Below the pieces are notes generated by a model. That model saw nothing but the letters and a program-made list of their open reading frames with translations, ran no database searches and had not been told where the DNA came from. From the NCBI GenBank assembly GCA_044867645.1, contig JBIOVI010000061.1, positions 1 to 46,190 on the forward strand: 46,190 nucleotides of DNA, read 5' to 3'. Of this stretch, positions 24,142 through 31,775 are shown one piece after another (the first letter of the stretch is position 1; each line of letters opens with the position of its first letter). Source of the stretch: VRUE01 sp044867645 (GTDB taxonomy: Bacteria; Actinomycetota; Thermoleophilia; Solirubrobacterales; 70-9). Made by a program: the position numbers and the translations under genes.

Positions 24142-25949
24142 TAACGCTTCACTACCTTGAAAACGCAGGTGGCGGGCGTCGAATCCGGCACCCCGGCCAG
24201 CACCGCGCGGACTTTGAGCGTGTGGCGACCGGACGAGAGCGATTTCGGCGTGAAGGGTGAACGGCACGGCTTAAACCTGGCGCCGTCTAGCTTGCATTCG
24301 AACACCGATCCGGCGCTGCTCGAGCGAAATTTGAAAGTCGGAGTGCGATCGCGGGTCGTCGCCGGCGGCTTGAAGCTCAGGATCGTCTGGGGCGCTCCAG
24401 CCGGCCGGGGCGATGACGGGGCCGGGCCGGGTACTGGCGGGCTCGATGGCCCGGGTCCAGGGACGAACGCACCGGACAGCACGACGTTGAAGCTGTAGCC
24501 GGCGGGGGTGGGGTCGGGATTGTTGCTGGTGTCGATTGCTCGCACCTGGAAGGTGTGCTGACCTTCGCCAAGGCCCGTATAGGTGATCCCACCGGGGGAG
24601 CAGCCCGCGAACGCCGCTCCGTCCAGCTTGCATTCGAAGCTCGATCCGGGCTCGGTCGAGGAGTAGGTGAAGGTTGCGCTCGAGCTGCCGCTGGGGTCGG
24701 GGGGCTTCGTGCCGATCGACGTCTCCGGCGGGGTCGTATCGGCAAGCGAGTTGTCGACCGTCCAGGAGAAGGCGGTCGGAGACGCCTGCACGTTCCCCGC
24801 CAGATCGATCGCTCGCACCAGGAATTCATAGTCGCCGTCGGCGAGTTTGGAGTAGACCTTCGGCTGGCTGTTGCAGGCGGTGAAGCCGACCTCTACCGGC
24901 ATCAACCTGCATTCGAATTTCGAGCCGCTCTCATTGGAGCTGTATTTGAACGAGGCGGTCCCGCCGGGGCTGGGGTCGAGCGGGTGGCTGGTGATGCTCG
25001 CTGCCGGCGCGGTGAGGTCGACGGTCCAGGTGTAGCTCGTCGGGGCCCCGGTTCCGTTGACGTTCGAGGCGCGCACCTGGAAGGTGTGGCTGGTCTCGGA
25101 CAGGGGACCCGGGTAGGCGATCGTTCCGGAGTCGCAGTCGGCAAAGGCGGCGCTGTCCAGTTTGCATTCGAATTCCGCCCCAGCCGGGTTTGAGTGGAAG
25201 CTGAAGGTGGCGCTGGTGGAGTTCGTCGCAAGCGGCGGTTTGGTGTCGATCGCGGCGGTCGGCAGTGGTGGCGGCGGCGTACAGGACATCGGGGAAGGTT
25301 TGGTCGCGTAGCTCAGCGGCGACGGCGTCGCGTCGGCGAAGTCGACGGCGCTGTCGTTCGTGTCGTCGGCGAGGTCGAGGAGGTTCGAGCAGCTTCCTTT
25401 TGAGATCGAGCGCCTGATGGCCATTCCGTTGGGAATTCCCGCGCTGTCGACCGGCGTGCCCGAAGCGGGGGTGGTGGACTCGGAGAAGTCCCCCCATGCC
25501 ACGCAATCGAGCCCCGTCCAGCAGGCGGCCCCCCCGGATGCCGGGACGTTGAAGGCAGAGTCGACGAGGTCGGGGGTCACCCCGAGAGCTGCCTGCACCC
25601 CGCTGTCGCCGACGAGAATCGTCTGTTGATTGCTGCTCGGCCCGGGAAGGCTGGAGCCGAAGGTGAAGGTGCCAACAAGGCCACCGCTCGCGTCGTAGAG
25701 GGTCACCGAGTGACCGCCGACGAGGTGCTGACCCCCGGCATACATCTGCAGCTCGACGTAGCTCGACTGGGGCTGCGCCGCCGACCCTGGGTAGACCTCG
25801 CTGATCAAGATTTCGTGGAACGTCGCCCGCGCGGTCGGCACGATCGCAAGCAGGCAAGCGGCGGCAAGCGTCAGCGCAAGGCGAAATCGCCCCCCCAGAC
25901 GGGGCGCGCCCTCCCCTCGGCGACCTCCGGTACCCATGCGTTTCTGCAT
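24141..25949 (-). CDS. Secreted protein: LTD-like domain plus four Ig-like repeats
   Basis: 602 aa from ATG 25949; TTG 25961 and ATG 25937 are alternatives. It has a signal peptide (hydrophobic LALTLAAACLLAIVP, cleavage around ARA), then an N-terminal domain of about 190 residues (FHEILISEVYPGSAAQ, YVELQMYAGGQHLVGGHSV). Four Ig-like repeats of about 85 residues follow, each carrying F-E-C-K/R-L followed by a second Cys, suggesting one disulfide per repeat. A Pro/Gly-rich linker precedes the fourth repeat. Such repeats are common in actinobacterial surface proteins. It is the upstream paralogue of the tandem pair, divergent from ispG. No enzymatic motif was seen. Confidence 0.82.
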   Translation of the reverse strand: MQKRMGTGGRRGEGAPRLGGRFRLALTLAAACLLAIVPTARATFHEILISEVYPGSAAQPQSSYVELQMYAGGQHLVGGHSVTLYDASGGLVGTFTFGSSLPGPSSNQQTILVGDSGVQAALGVTPDLVDSAFNVPASGGAACWTGLDCVAWGDFSESTTPASGTPVDSAGIPNGMAIRRSISKGSCSNLLDLADDTNDSAVDFADATPSPLSYATKPSPMSCTPPPPLPTAAIDTKPPLATNSTSATFSFHSNPAGAEFECKLDSAAFADCDSGTIAYPGPLSETSHTFQVRASNVNGTGAPTSYTWTVDLTAPAASITSHPLDPSPGGTASFKYSSNESGSKFECRLMPVEVGFTACNSQPKVYSKLADGDYEFLVRAIDLAGNVQASPTAFSWTVDNSLADTTPPETSIGTKPPDPSGSSSATFTYSSTEPGSSFECKLDGAAFAGCSPGGITYTGLGEGQHTFQVRAIDTSNNPDPTPAGYSFNVVLSGAFVPGPGPSSPPVPGPAPSSPRPAGAPQTILSFKPPATTRDRTPTFKFRSSSAGSVFECKLDGARFKPCRSPFTPKSLSSGRHTLKVRAVLAGVPDSTPATCVFKVVKR

Positions 25950-25998
25950 ACGGACGGACAACCGCTCGGGTTCAAGTCGGATCGACGAGCCGCCCCGG

Positions 25999-26004
25999 TA
26001 CGCT
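25999..26004 (+). promoter_or_regulatory. Leaderless -10 box of ispG
   Basis: TACGCT ends 6 nt before ATG 26011. It decides the ispG start: the frame is open 75 nt further upstream, but those codons would lie before the promoter and do not match the family. Confidence 0.5.
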
Positions 26005-26010
26005 CCTCAT

Positions 26011-27264
26011 ATGGCTTCAAAACGGCAGATATTCGTCGGCGGCGTGCCGATCGGCGGCGGTGCGCCGGTCGCCGTGCAAACGATGACCAAGACCGAGACC
26101 GCCAACCTGGCGGCGACGATGGAGCAGATCCGCAAAGTCGCCGACGCTGGCGCGGACATCGTCCGAGTCGCGGTGCCACGCGACGAGGACGTCGAGGCGC
26201 TGAAGACGATCGTCAAGGAGTCGCCGATCCCGGTGATCGCCGACATCCACTTCAACCACACGCTGGCGCTGAAGGCGATCGACGCGGGCGCCCATTGCAT
26301 CCGGCTCAACCCCGGCAACATCGGTGGTCGCGAGAAGGTCGCTGAAGTCGCTGAGCGGGCGACCGCCGCTGGGGTACCGATGCGGATCGGCGTCAACTCG
26401 GGCTCGCTGCCCAAACACCTGCACGAGCTCGAGCGCGAGGCGCCGGTCGAGGCGCTGGTCGCGGCCGCGGTCGAGTTCGTCGAGCTGATGGAGGGCCTCG
26501 ACTTCGAGGACTTCAAGGTCTCGATCAAGTCGACCAACGTCCCCAACACGATCGCCGCCAACCGCCTACTTTCGGAGAAGATCCCCTACCCGCTGCACCT
26601 GGGCATCACCGAGGCGGGGACCAAATGGTCCGGCTCGCTGAAATCTTCGGTCGGCCTCGGCACGCTGCTTGCCGACGGGATCGGCGACACGATCCGGATC
26701 AGCCTCTCGACCTTCCACGCCGAGGAGGAGGTCAAGGTCGCTTGGGAGATCCTCAAAGCTTTGCAGCTGCGCGAGCGCGGCCCAGTGCTGATCGCCTGCC
26801 CGACCTGCGGCCGCCTCCAGTTCGACATGGACTCGGTCGTCGCGGAAATCGAGCAGCGGCTGGAAAGCTACGCCGAGCCGGTCGAGGTGGCCGTGCTGGG
26901 CTGTGCTGTCAACGGCATCGGCGAGGCCAGCCACGCCGATTTCGGCATCGCCGGAGCCAAGAACGAGGGCCTGATCTTCGCCCACGGCAAGCCGCTGCGA
27001 AAGGTGCCGCAGGCGGATTTGGTGAACACCCTGTTCGAAGAGATCGACAAGTCGCTCGACCGCGGCGAGGTCGAGGTCGACGAGGACGAGGCTCGCGAGG
27101 GCGCCGCTTGGCTGGCGAAGATCGAGGAGGAAAACGCCGGCGAACTGACCCCCGAGAAGATCGCGAAGATGGAGCACGAAGCGGCGGCGAAGGGCGAGTC
27201 CGATCGGGTGTTGCTCGACGAGGAGGATTCTCCTACGGCTGGGCGCCGGTTTACGAGGGCCTAG
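26011..27264 (+). CDS. ispG: 4-hydroxy-3-methylbut-2-enyl diphosphate synthase (flavodoxin/ferredoxin)
   Basis: 417 aa. Fe-S enzyme of the MEP pathway converting MEcPP to HMBPP. The TIM-barrel part has VAVQTMTKTETAN, IVRVAVPRDEDVEALK, VIADIHFNH and CIRLNPGNIGG. The [4Fe-4S] ligands are the Cys pair in CPTCGR and the Cys in GCAVNGIGEASHAD. The tail after about residue 345 is acidic and charged, longer than minimal bacterial IspG. The start is supported by a -10 box 6 nt upstream. It works downstream of the dxr product at 20717. Confidence 0.95.
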   Translation: MASKRQIFVGGVPIGGGAPVAVQTMTKTETANLAATMEQIRKVADAGADIVRVAVPRDEDVEALKTIVKESPIPVIADIHFNHTLALKAIDAGAHCIRLNPGNIGGREKVAEVAERATAAGVPMRIGVNSGSLPKHLHELEREAPVEALVAAAVEFVELMEGLDFEDFKVSIKSTNVPNTIAANRLLSEKIPYPLHLGITEAGTKWSGSLKSSVGLGTLLADGIGDTIRISLSTFHAEEEVKVAWEILKALQLRERGPVLIACPTCGRLQFDMDSVVAEIEQRLESYAEPVEVAVLGCAVNGIGEASHADFGIAGAKNEGLIFAHGKPLRKVPQADLVNTLFEEIDKSLDRGEVEVDEDEAREGAAWLAKIEEENAGELTPEKIAKMEHEAAAKGESDRVLLDEEDSPTAGRRFTRA

Positions 27265-27272
27265 CCCCTAAG

Positions 27273-27350
27273 CGGGCGGGTCCTGTCGCGGGGAGTCGGT
27301 GTCCGACCTCACTCGGTCGGACACCCACGTCCCCACGCCACCCGCCCGAC
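27273..27350. repeat. Palindromic repeat, copy C
   Basis: The most symmetric of the three copies: outer arms GGGCGGGT and ACCCGCCC, conserved GGTCCTGTCGCGGGGAG and CGTCCCCACGCCACCC, inner stem GTGTCCGAC with GTCGGACAC. It fills most of the 105-nt gap between ispG and proS and could also act as a terminator for ispG. Confidence 0.7.
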
Positions 27351-27357
27351 TAGTGGA

Positions 27358-27363
27358 TAAGTT
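27358..27363 (+). promoter_or_regulatory. Leaderless -10 box of proS
   Basis: TAAGTT ends 6 nt before the GTG start of proS. It supports GTG 27370 as the start. Confidence 0.45.
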
Positions 27364-27369
27364 TCCTGC

Positions 27370-29058
27370 GTGAGTCGGCTCAGCCAGACGTTCCTCCCTA
27401 CGCTCAAGGACCCCCCGGCGGATGCGGAGGCCGTCTCGCACAAACTCATGGTTCGGGCCGGGCTAATCCGGCAGCTTGGCGCAGGACTCTGGACCTATCT
27501 GCCCGCCGGCTGGCGGGTGCACCGCAAGGTGGAGGCTGTGATTCGTGAGGAGATGGAGGGCATCGGCTGCCAGGAGATGCTGATGCCTGTGCTGCAGCCG
27601 GCCGAGCCGTGGAAGACGACGGGCCGCTACGGGATCGACGAGCTGTTCAAGCTCGAGGATCGCAAGGGGGCGCCGATGGTGCTCGCGATGACGCACGAGG
27701 AGTGCGTGACCTACCACGTGGCGCGCGAGGTGCGCTCCTACCGCGACCTGCCGCTGATGCTCTTCCATATCCAGACCAAGGAGCGCGACGAGCCGCGCCC
27801 CCGGGCCGGTGTCCTGCGCACCCGCGAGTTCACGATGAAGGACGCCTACTCCTTCGATCGCGACGAGGAGGGCCTGGCGCGCTCCTACGAGTTGCAGGGC
27901 GAAGCCTACGAGCGGATCTTCGACCGCTGTGGGCTGCGCTGGTACCGGGTCGAGTCCGACGTCGGGATGATGGGCGGCTCGGGAGCCCACGAGTACATGG
28001 CGCCCTGCCCGGCGGGCGAGAACGAGGTGGCGCTGGCGACCGGGTACGCCGCGAACGTGGAGATCGCTTCGGCCGAGGCGCAGGCGGTCGAGCTGCCGGC
28101 GCCGCTGGACGCTCCCGAGAAGATCGATACGCCCGGCTTGACCAAGGTCGAAGAGGTGGCGGACCGCCTTGGACTCCCACACGGTGCCTTCATCAAGACC
28201 CTGCCGATCATGGTCGAGGGCCGCGGGATGGTCCTCGTGCTGCTCCGCGGCGACCACCGGCTCAACGAGATCAAGCTGCGCAATGGGATGAGGACCGACT
28301 TCCGTCAAGCGAGCAGCGAGGAGATCGAGGCGCAGCTCGGTCCCGTCGGCTACCTCGGCCCGGTCGACAGCGGGCTGCCGATCATCAGGGACGCGGCGCT
28401 CACCGGCAATTCCTACGTCTCCGGTGCCAACAAGCCGAACGCTCACCTCCGTGGCATCGATCCCTCCCGTGACTTCGAGGCCTACGAGATGGACGTGCGC
28501 ACGGTCGAGGCCGGCGATACCGCACCTGGCGGTGGCACGATCGAGATCGAGCCGGCGATCGAGGTCGGCAACATCTTCAAGCTCGGTACCCGCTACTCGG
28601 AGCCGCTCGGCGCTACCTACCTCGACGAGGACGGAACCGAACGCCCGATCGCGATGGGCAGCTACGGGATCGGCCCAGCGCGGATCGTCGCCGCCGCGAT
28701 CGAGCAGGGCGCCGACGAACGGGGGATCGTCTGGCCGGCCAACCTCGCCCCCTGGCAGGTCCAGCTCGTCTCGCTGGCCAAGCCCGGCGAGCCGGAGCGC
28801 GAGGCAGCAGACAGCCTCTACAAGGAACTGCAAGCGAGTGGGGCGGAGGTCCTCTATGACGACCGCGATGCCGGACCGGGTGAGAAGCTGACCGACGCCG
28901 AGCTGCTCGGCTGCCCGTTGCGCGTCGTGGTCGGGCGGCGCGGGCTCGCCAAGGGCGTGGTCGAGGCCAGCAAGCGCTCGGGCGGCGAGGAGCACGAGCT
29001 GCCGGTGGAAGAAGCCAGCAAACAGGCGCTGGCGCTTCTCCGGGGTGCGAATGGCTGA
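27370..29058 (+). CDS. proS: Prolyl-tRNA synthetase (bacterial type with editing domain)
   Basis: 562 aa from GTG. Charges tRNA-Pro. Class-II motifs: motif 1 region in GLWTYLPAGWRVHRKVEAVIREEM, motif 2 in FHIQTKERDEPRPRAGVLRTREFTMKDAYSFD, motif 3 in PIAMGSYGIGPARIVAAAIEQ. The insertion (INS) editing domain is present between motifs 2 and 3 (about 230-390). The anticodon-binding domain is at the C-terminus (WQVQLVSLAKPG to the end). Length is typical (565-570). It is followed by the phosphatidyltransferase with an 8-bp overlap. Confidence 0.97.
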   Translation: MSRLSQTFLPTLKDPPADAEAVSHKLMVRAGLIRQLGAGLWTYLPAGWRVHRKVEAVIREEMEGIGCQEMLMPVLQPAEPWKTTGRYGIDELFKLEDRKGAPMVLAMTHEECVTYHVAREVRSYRDLPLMLFHIQTKERDEPRPRAGVLRTREFTMKDAYSFDRDEEGLARSYELQGEAYERIFDRCGLRWYRVESDVGMMGGSGAHEYMAPCPAGENEVALATGYAANVEIASAEAQAVELPAPLDAPEKIDTPGLTKVEEVADRLGLPHGAFIKTLPIMVEGRGMVLVLLRGDHRLNEIKLRNGMRTDFRQASSEEIEAQLGPVGYLGPVDSGLPIIRDAALTGNSYVSGANKPNAHLRGIDPSRDFEAYEMDVRTVEAGDTAPGGGTIEIEPAIEVGNIFKLGTRYSEPLGATYLDEDGTERPIAMGSYGIGPARIVAAAIEQGADERGIVWPANLAPWQVQLVSLAKPGEPEREAADSLYKELQASGAEVLYDDRDAGPGEKLTDAELLGCPLRVVVGRRGLAKGVVEASKRSGGEEHELPVEEASKQALALLRGANG

Positions 29059-29704
29059 AGCCGCCCCATTTGGGCGCGGTCGCATCCGCCGCCTCTTTGG
29101 GCTCGACCGCAGCGGCCCGCCGCCAGAGCAGACGCAGGAGGGCCAGCCGCTCAATCCCTGGACGCTGCCGAACCTGATCGGCTACCTGCGGTTGGCGGGA
29201 ATCCCGGTCTTCCTCTACCTCGCATTTGACTCCGGCGACGGCCGCAGCGTCGCCTCGGCGGCGATCTTTTGGCTGATCGCCGCCGGCGACTACCTCGACG
29301 GCTTCCTGGCTCGGGTCACCGGCCAGTACAGCCGCCTCGGCGCGATGCTCGACCCGCTGATCGATCGGCTGACCATCCTCTCCGGGGCCGTCGTCTGCTG
29401 GCACTTCGAGCTGCTGCCCCGCTGGGCCCTGGCGCTGCTTGTCGCCCGCGAGCTGGCGATGCTGCTGCTCGCCCAGTACGGGCTGCGGCACGGGGTCGAG
29501 ATCGCCGTCAACTGGCCCGGCCGGATTTCGGTCTTCCCGATCATGGGCGGCATCTTCTTCGCCCTCGTCTTCGCCGGCTGGGTGCCGGCGGCGCTGCTGA
29601 TCGTCGGGGTCGCGCTGGCGATCCTCGCCACCGTGCTCTATGCCAGAACCGGGGTGCGCGCGGTGCGCGAGAGCTCGGCGCAAGCCCGCTCCCAGGCTCC
29701 ATAA
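29051..29704 (+). CDS. CDP-alcohol phosphatidyltransferase
   Basis: 217 aa from ATG 29051 (GTG 29045 is the alternative). Integral membrane enzyme exchanging CMP of CDP-diacylglycerol for an alcohol. The full signature D-x2-D-G-x2-A-R-x8-G-x3-D-x3-D is present in GDYLDGFLARVTGQYSRLGA followed by MLDPLIDR. About five or six membrane helices follow a charged N-terminus. Most likely phosphatidylglycerophosphate synthase (PgsA-like) or a cardiolipin synthase; substrate is not fixed by sequence. In M. tuberculosis pgsA2 (Rv1822) lies near garA (Rv1827), similar to here. Confidence 0.9.
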   Translation: MAEAAPFGRGRIRRLFGLDRSGPPPEQTQEGQPLNPWTLPNLIGYLRLAGIPVFLYLAFDSGDGRSVASAAIFWLIAAGDYLDGFLARVTGQYSRLGAMLDPLIDRLTILSGAVVCWHFELLPRWALALLVARELAMLLLAQYGLRHGVEIAVNWPGRISVFPIMGGIFFALVFAGWVPAALLIVGVALAILATVLYARTGVRAVRESSAQARSQAP

Positions 29705-29706
29705 CC

Positions 29707-29723
29707 TTCAACCTGCAGTTGAA
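29707..29723. promoter_or_regulatory. Inverted repeat overlapping a -35 box, candidate operator
   Basis: TTCAAC-CTGCA-GTTGAA, perfect 6-nt arms, overlapping the -35 hexamer of the promoter at 29719-29746. It is a possible binding site for a repressor or for the MerR protein encoded downstream. Confidence 0.4.
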
Positions 29724-29746
29724 CCTTTGGCCCAGCTACCTATAAT
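29719..29746 (+). promoter_or_regulatory. Consensus promoter of the RsiG-GarA-MerR operon
   Basis: TTGAAC (29719-29724), 16-nt spacer, TATAAT (29741-29746). It is the best housekeeping-type promoter in the window. The transcript would have a leader of about 45 nt with AAGGAG (29787-29792) before ATG 29797, unlike the leaderless genes around it. Confidence 0.65.
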
Positions 29747-29796
29747 CCGATTCTCTGCGGCCAACGGAGGCGAAGGTCTCCCGATCAAGGAGCGAG

Positions 29797-30066
29797 ATGG
29801 AGGACACCTTTCCCGATCTCGGTTCGCTCAGCGACGAAGAGCTGAAGGACCTGATTGACAAGCTGACCACGGAGGAGAATGAGATCTCCTACAAGCGACG
29901 CGTCCTGCACGGCAAGATCGACATCCTGCGCGCCGAGCTGGTCAACCGCCTGCGCCAAAAGCGCGAAAGCGGCGACTCGCTGATCTCAGGTGACGACGTA
30001 GCGCAGCTCACCGACATCCTCGCCGGCAAGGCGCAGAGCCCGCCGGAGGACGAGCCGGCCGCCTGA
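29797..30066 (+). CDS. RsiG-like protein, candidate c-di-GMP-dependent anti-sigma factor
   Basis: 89 aa, almost entirely helical: LSDEELKDLIDKLTTEENEI, then SYKRRVLHGKIDILRAELVN, then a Pro/Glu-rich tail. The central helix carries Glu27-x3-Ser31-x2-Arg34-x3-His38-x3-Asp42. The published c-di-GMP-binding motif of actinobacterial RsiG, anti-sigma partner of WhiG, is E-x3-S-x2-R-x3-Q-x3-D; only Gln is replaced by His. A single-motif, homodimeric RsiG is known from Rubrobacter, a deep-branching relative, and this protein has one motif. It is the first gene of an operon with GarA-like and MerR proteins. No WhiG-type sigma gene is in the window. Function is inferred from the motif. Confidence 0.6.
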   Translation: MEDTFPDLGSLSDEELKDLIDKLTTEENEISYKRRVLHGKIDILRAELVNRLRQKRESGDSLISGDDVAQLTDILAGKAQSPPEDEPAA

Positions 30067-30083
30067 GGCCGGAGGAGAGATCG

Positions 30084-30557
30084 ATGGCCACCCACTGTCC
30101 GGAGTGCGGCTTCGTCAACCCCGAGGGGGCTAACTACTGCCAGAAGTGCGGTGCCTACCTCGGTGGACCCAAAGACGGGGACGACGAGCCGACGACGATG
30201 ACCTACACGGTCGACGACACCGGCGAGATGCAGCCGATCGACATCGACCAGGCGGTCGAGCGCAGCGGCGCCGCCCTGGTGATCCGGGCCGGCGGGGGCA
30301 GGGCGGGGGAGAGCTTCACGATCACCGAGGACCGGGTAAGCATCGGGCGCAGCCCCGACGCCGGTGTCTTCCTCGACGACGTCACCGTCTCGCGCAACCA
30401 CGCGCTGCTGGTGCGTCGCCGCGACGGGCTCTACATCGACGACCTCGGCTCGCTCAATGGCACTTACGTCAATCGCCGGCGGATCGAGTCGCACCGGCTC
30501 AGCGATGGCGACGAGATTCAGGTCGGCAAGTACAAGCTGAGCTACCTGGAGAAGTAG
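30084..30557 (+). CDS. GarA-like zinc-ribbon FHA protein
   Basis: 157 aa. The N-terminal zinc ribbon has CPECGF and CQKCGA (residues about 5-22); the linker is Thr-rich (DEPTTMTYTVDDTGE) and is the likely kinase target. The FHA domain spans about 60-157 with SIGRSPDAGVFLDDVTVSRNHA, then DLGSLNGTYVNRRRI and DGDEIQVGKYKLSYL. The FHA part closely resembles mycobacterial GarA, the phospho-switch that controls TCA-cycle/glutamate enzymes under PknB/PknG. GarA itself lacks a zinc ribbon, so this is a variant. The following MerR gene corresponds to Rv1828, which lies beside garA in M. tuberculosis. It has a GGAGGAG ribosome site. Confidence 0.85.
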   Translation: MATHCPECGFVNPEGANYCQKCGAYLGGPKDGDDEPTTMTYTVDDTGEMQPIDIDQAVERSGAALVIRAGGGRAGESFTITEDRVSIGRSPDAGVFLDDVTVSRNHALLVRRRDGLYIDDLGSLNGTYVNRRRIESHRLSDGDEIQVGKYKLSYLEK

Positions 30558-30566
30558 GGGAGCCCG

Positions 30567-31307
30567 ATGGCAGTTTCCGAGCAACAGGTCCGCCAGCGCG
30601 ACTCGCGCCCGCGCAAGGCGCTGACGATCGGCGCCGTCTGCAAGATCCTGCAGAACGAGTTCGACGACATCTCTATCTCGAAGATTCGCTACCTCGAGGA
30701 TCAGAAGCTGCTGACGCCGCGCCGCACGCAGGGCGGGTACCGCCTCTACAGCCAGTCGGACGTGGAGCGGTTGCGGACGATCCTGCGCCTGCAGCGCGAC
30801 GAGTTCCTGCCGCTGCGGGTGATCCGGCAGGAGCTGGCCGCGGGCGGCGACATCGATCTCGGCGGCGGCGGCGACCGCCGTCCCGCCGCCGGGGCGGTGC
30901 GGCGGGCGATCCTCGTCAACACCTCGAGCGCCTACCTCACCCTCGATGAGGTCATAGAGGAGACCGGCGCCCGCTCGGAGCTGATCGCCGAGCTCGAGAA
31001 CTTCGGCATCGTGCAGCCTGAGAAGCGCGACGGCAGAACGGTCTACGACGAGACCGACCGCGAGATCGTCCGCGCCGCCAATGAGCTCTCCAGAGTGGGA
31101 GTCGGGGCGCGCAACCTGCGTGTCTTCCGCTCCTCGGCCGACCGCGAGGCGAACCTGCTGGAAGCCCTGCTGGGACCGTCGCTGCGCTCGCGCAACCCGG
31201 AGCGACGTAAAGAGGCGCTGGAGAGTCTGGAGAGTCTGGCCGCGACCGTCAGCCACCTCAAGCATCTGCTGCTGGTGCGCGACCTGCGCCGGCTGGCCGG
31301 CGACTGA
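30567..31307 (+). CDS. MerR-family transcriptional regulator, Rv1828-like
   Basis: 246 aa. N-terminal winged helix-turn-helix of MerR type: LTIGAVCKILQNEFDDISIS, KIRYLEDQKLLTPRRTQGGY, RLYSQSDVERLRTILRLQRD. The C-terminal half (about 120-246) is a second helical domain, with TLDEVIEETGARSELIAELE resembling another HTH, as in the larger actinobacterial Rv1828 type. No metal-binding Cys pattern is visible. It is co-transcribed with the RsiG-like and FHA genes (9-nt gap). It might autoregulate through the inverted repeat at 29707-29723. Confidence 0.88.
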   Translation: MAVSEQQVRQRDSRPRKALTIGAVCKILQNEFDDISISKIRYLEDQKLLTPRRTQGGYRLYSQSDVERLRTILRLQRDEFLPLRVIRQELAAGGDIDLGGGGDRRPAAGAVRRAILVNTSSAYLTLDEVIEETGARSELIAELENFGIVQPEKRDGRTVYDETDREIVRAANELSRVGVGARNLRVFRSSADREANLLEALLGPSLRSRNPERRKEALESLESLAATVSHLKHLLLVRDLRRLAGD

Positions 31308-31322
31308 GCGGTTTTCCGACCT

Positions 31323-31775
31323 GTGCCCCGCGTGACCCGCCGACGCACGATCTCGGCCCCGGTGGGCGACGTTTGGAAGCTGATCTCAGATCCCTACAAC
31401 CTGCCGCGCTGGTGGCCGCGCACGGCACGGGTCGAGAACGTCGACCGCAAGCCGGAGGGCAAGCGGAGCCAGTGGACCAAGGTCCTCGAGACGGCCGAGG
31501 GACGTGGGGTAAGGGCGGACTATCGCTGCCTCAGCTCGGCCGAGGGGGAGCGTTACGTCTGGGAGCAGCAGCTCGAGGACACCCCCTTCGAACGCCACCT
31601 GCGCCGCTCGACGGTCGAGATCGCCCTGAGCCGGGCGGGGGAGGGGACCGAGGTCAGCCTCTCCTCGACGCAGACCCTGCGAGGCATGTCGCGGCTCGGC
31701 TCGCCGATGATGCGCGGCGGCCAGGGAAAGATCCTCGATGAGGCGCTCGACGGGATCGAGCGAGCGTTGACGTGA
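31323..31775 (+). CDS. SRPBCC (START-like) superfamily protein
   Basis: 150 aa from GTG. Pattern of the polyketide-cyclase/dehydrase-like SRPBCC fold: RRTISAPVGDVWKLISDPYNLPRWWP at the N-terminus, VENVDRKPEG, then repeated beta-strands and the C-terminal long helix GGQGKILDEALDGIERAL. The family binds hydrophobic ligands; the ligand is unknown. Its stop overlaps the GTG of the next gene by 4 bp, so the two are probably functionally linked. Confidence 0.8.
   Translation: MPRVTRRRTISAPVGDVWKLISDPYNLPRWWPRTARVENVDRKPEGKRSQWTKVLETAEGRGVRADYRCLSSAEGERYVWEQQLEDTPFERHLRRSTVEIALSRAGEGTEVSLSSTQTLRGMSRLGSPMMRGGQGKILDEALDGIERALT

Noticed and set aside
27463..29154. 563-codon open frame on the minus strand opposite proS
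   Set aside because: Antisense shadow typical of high-GC coding DNA; proS on the plus strand has complete family motifs.
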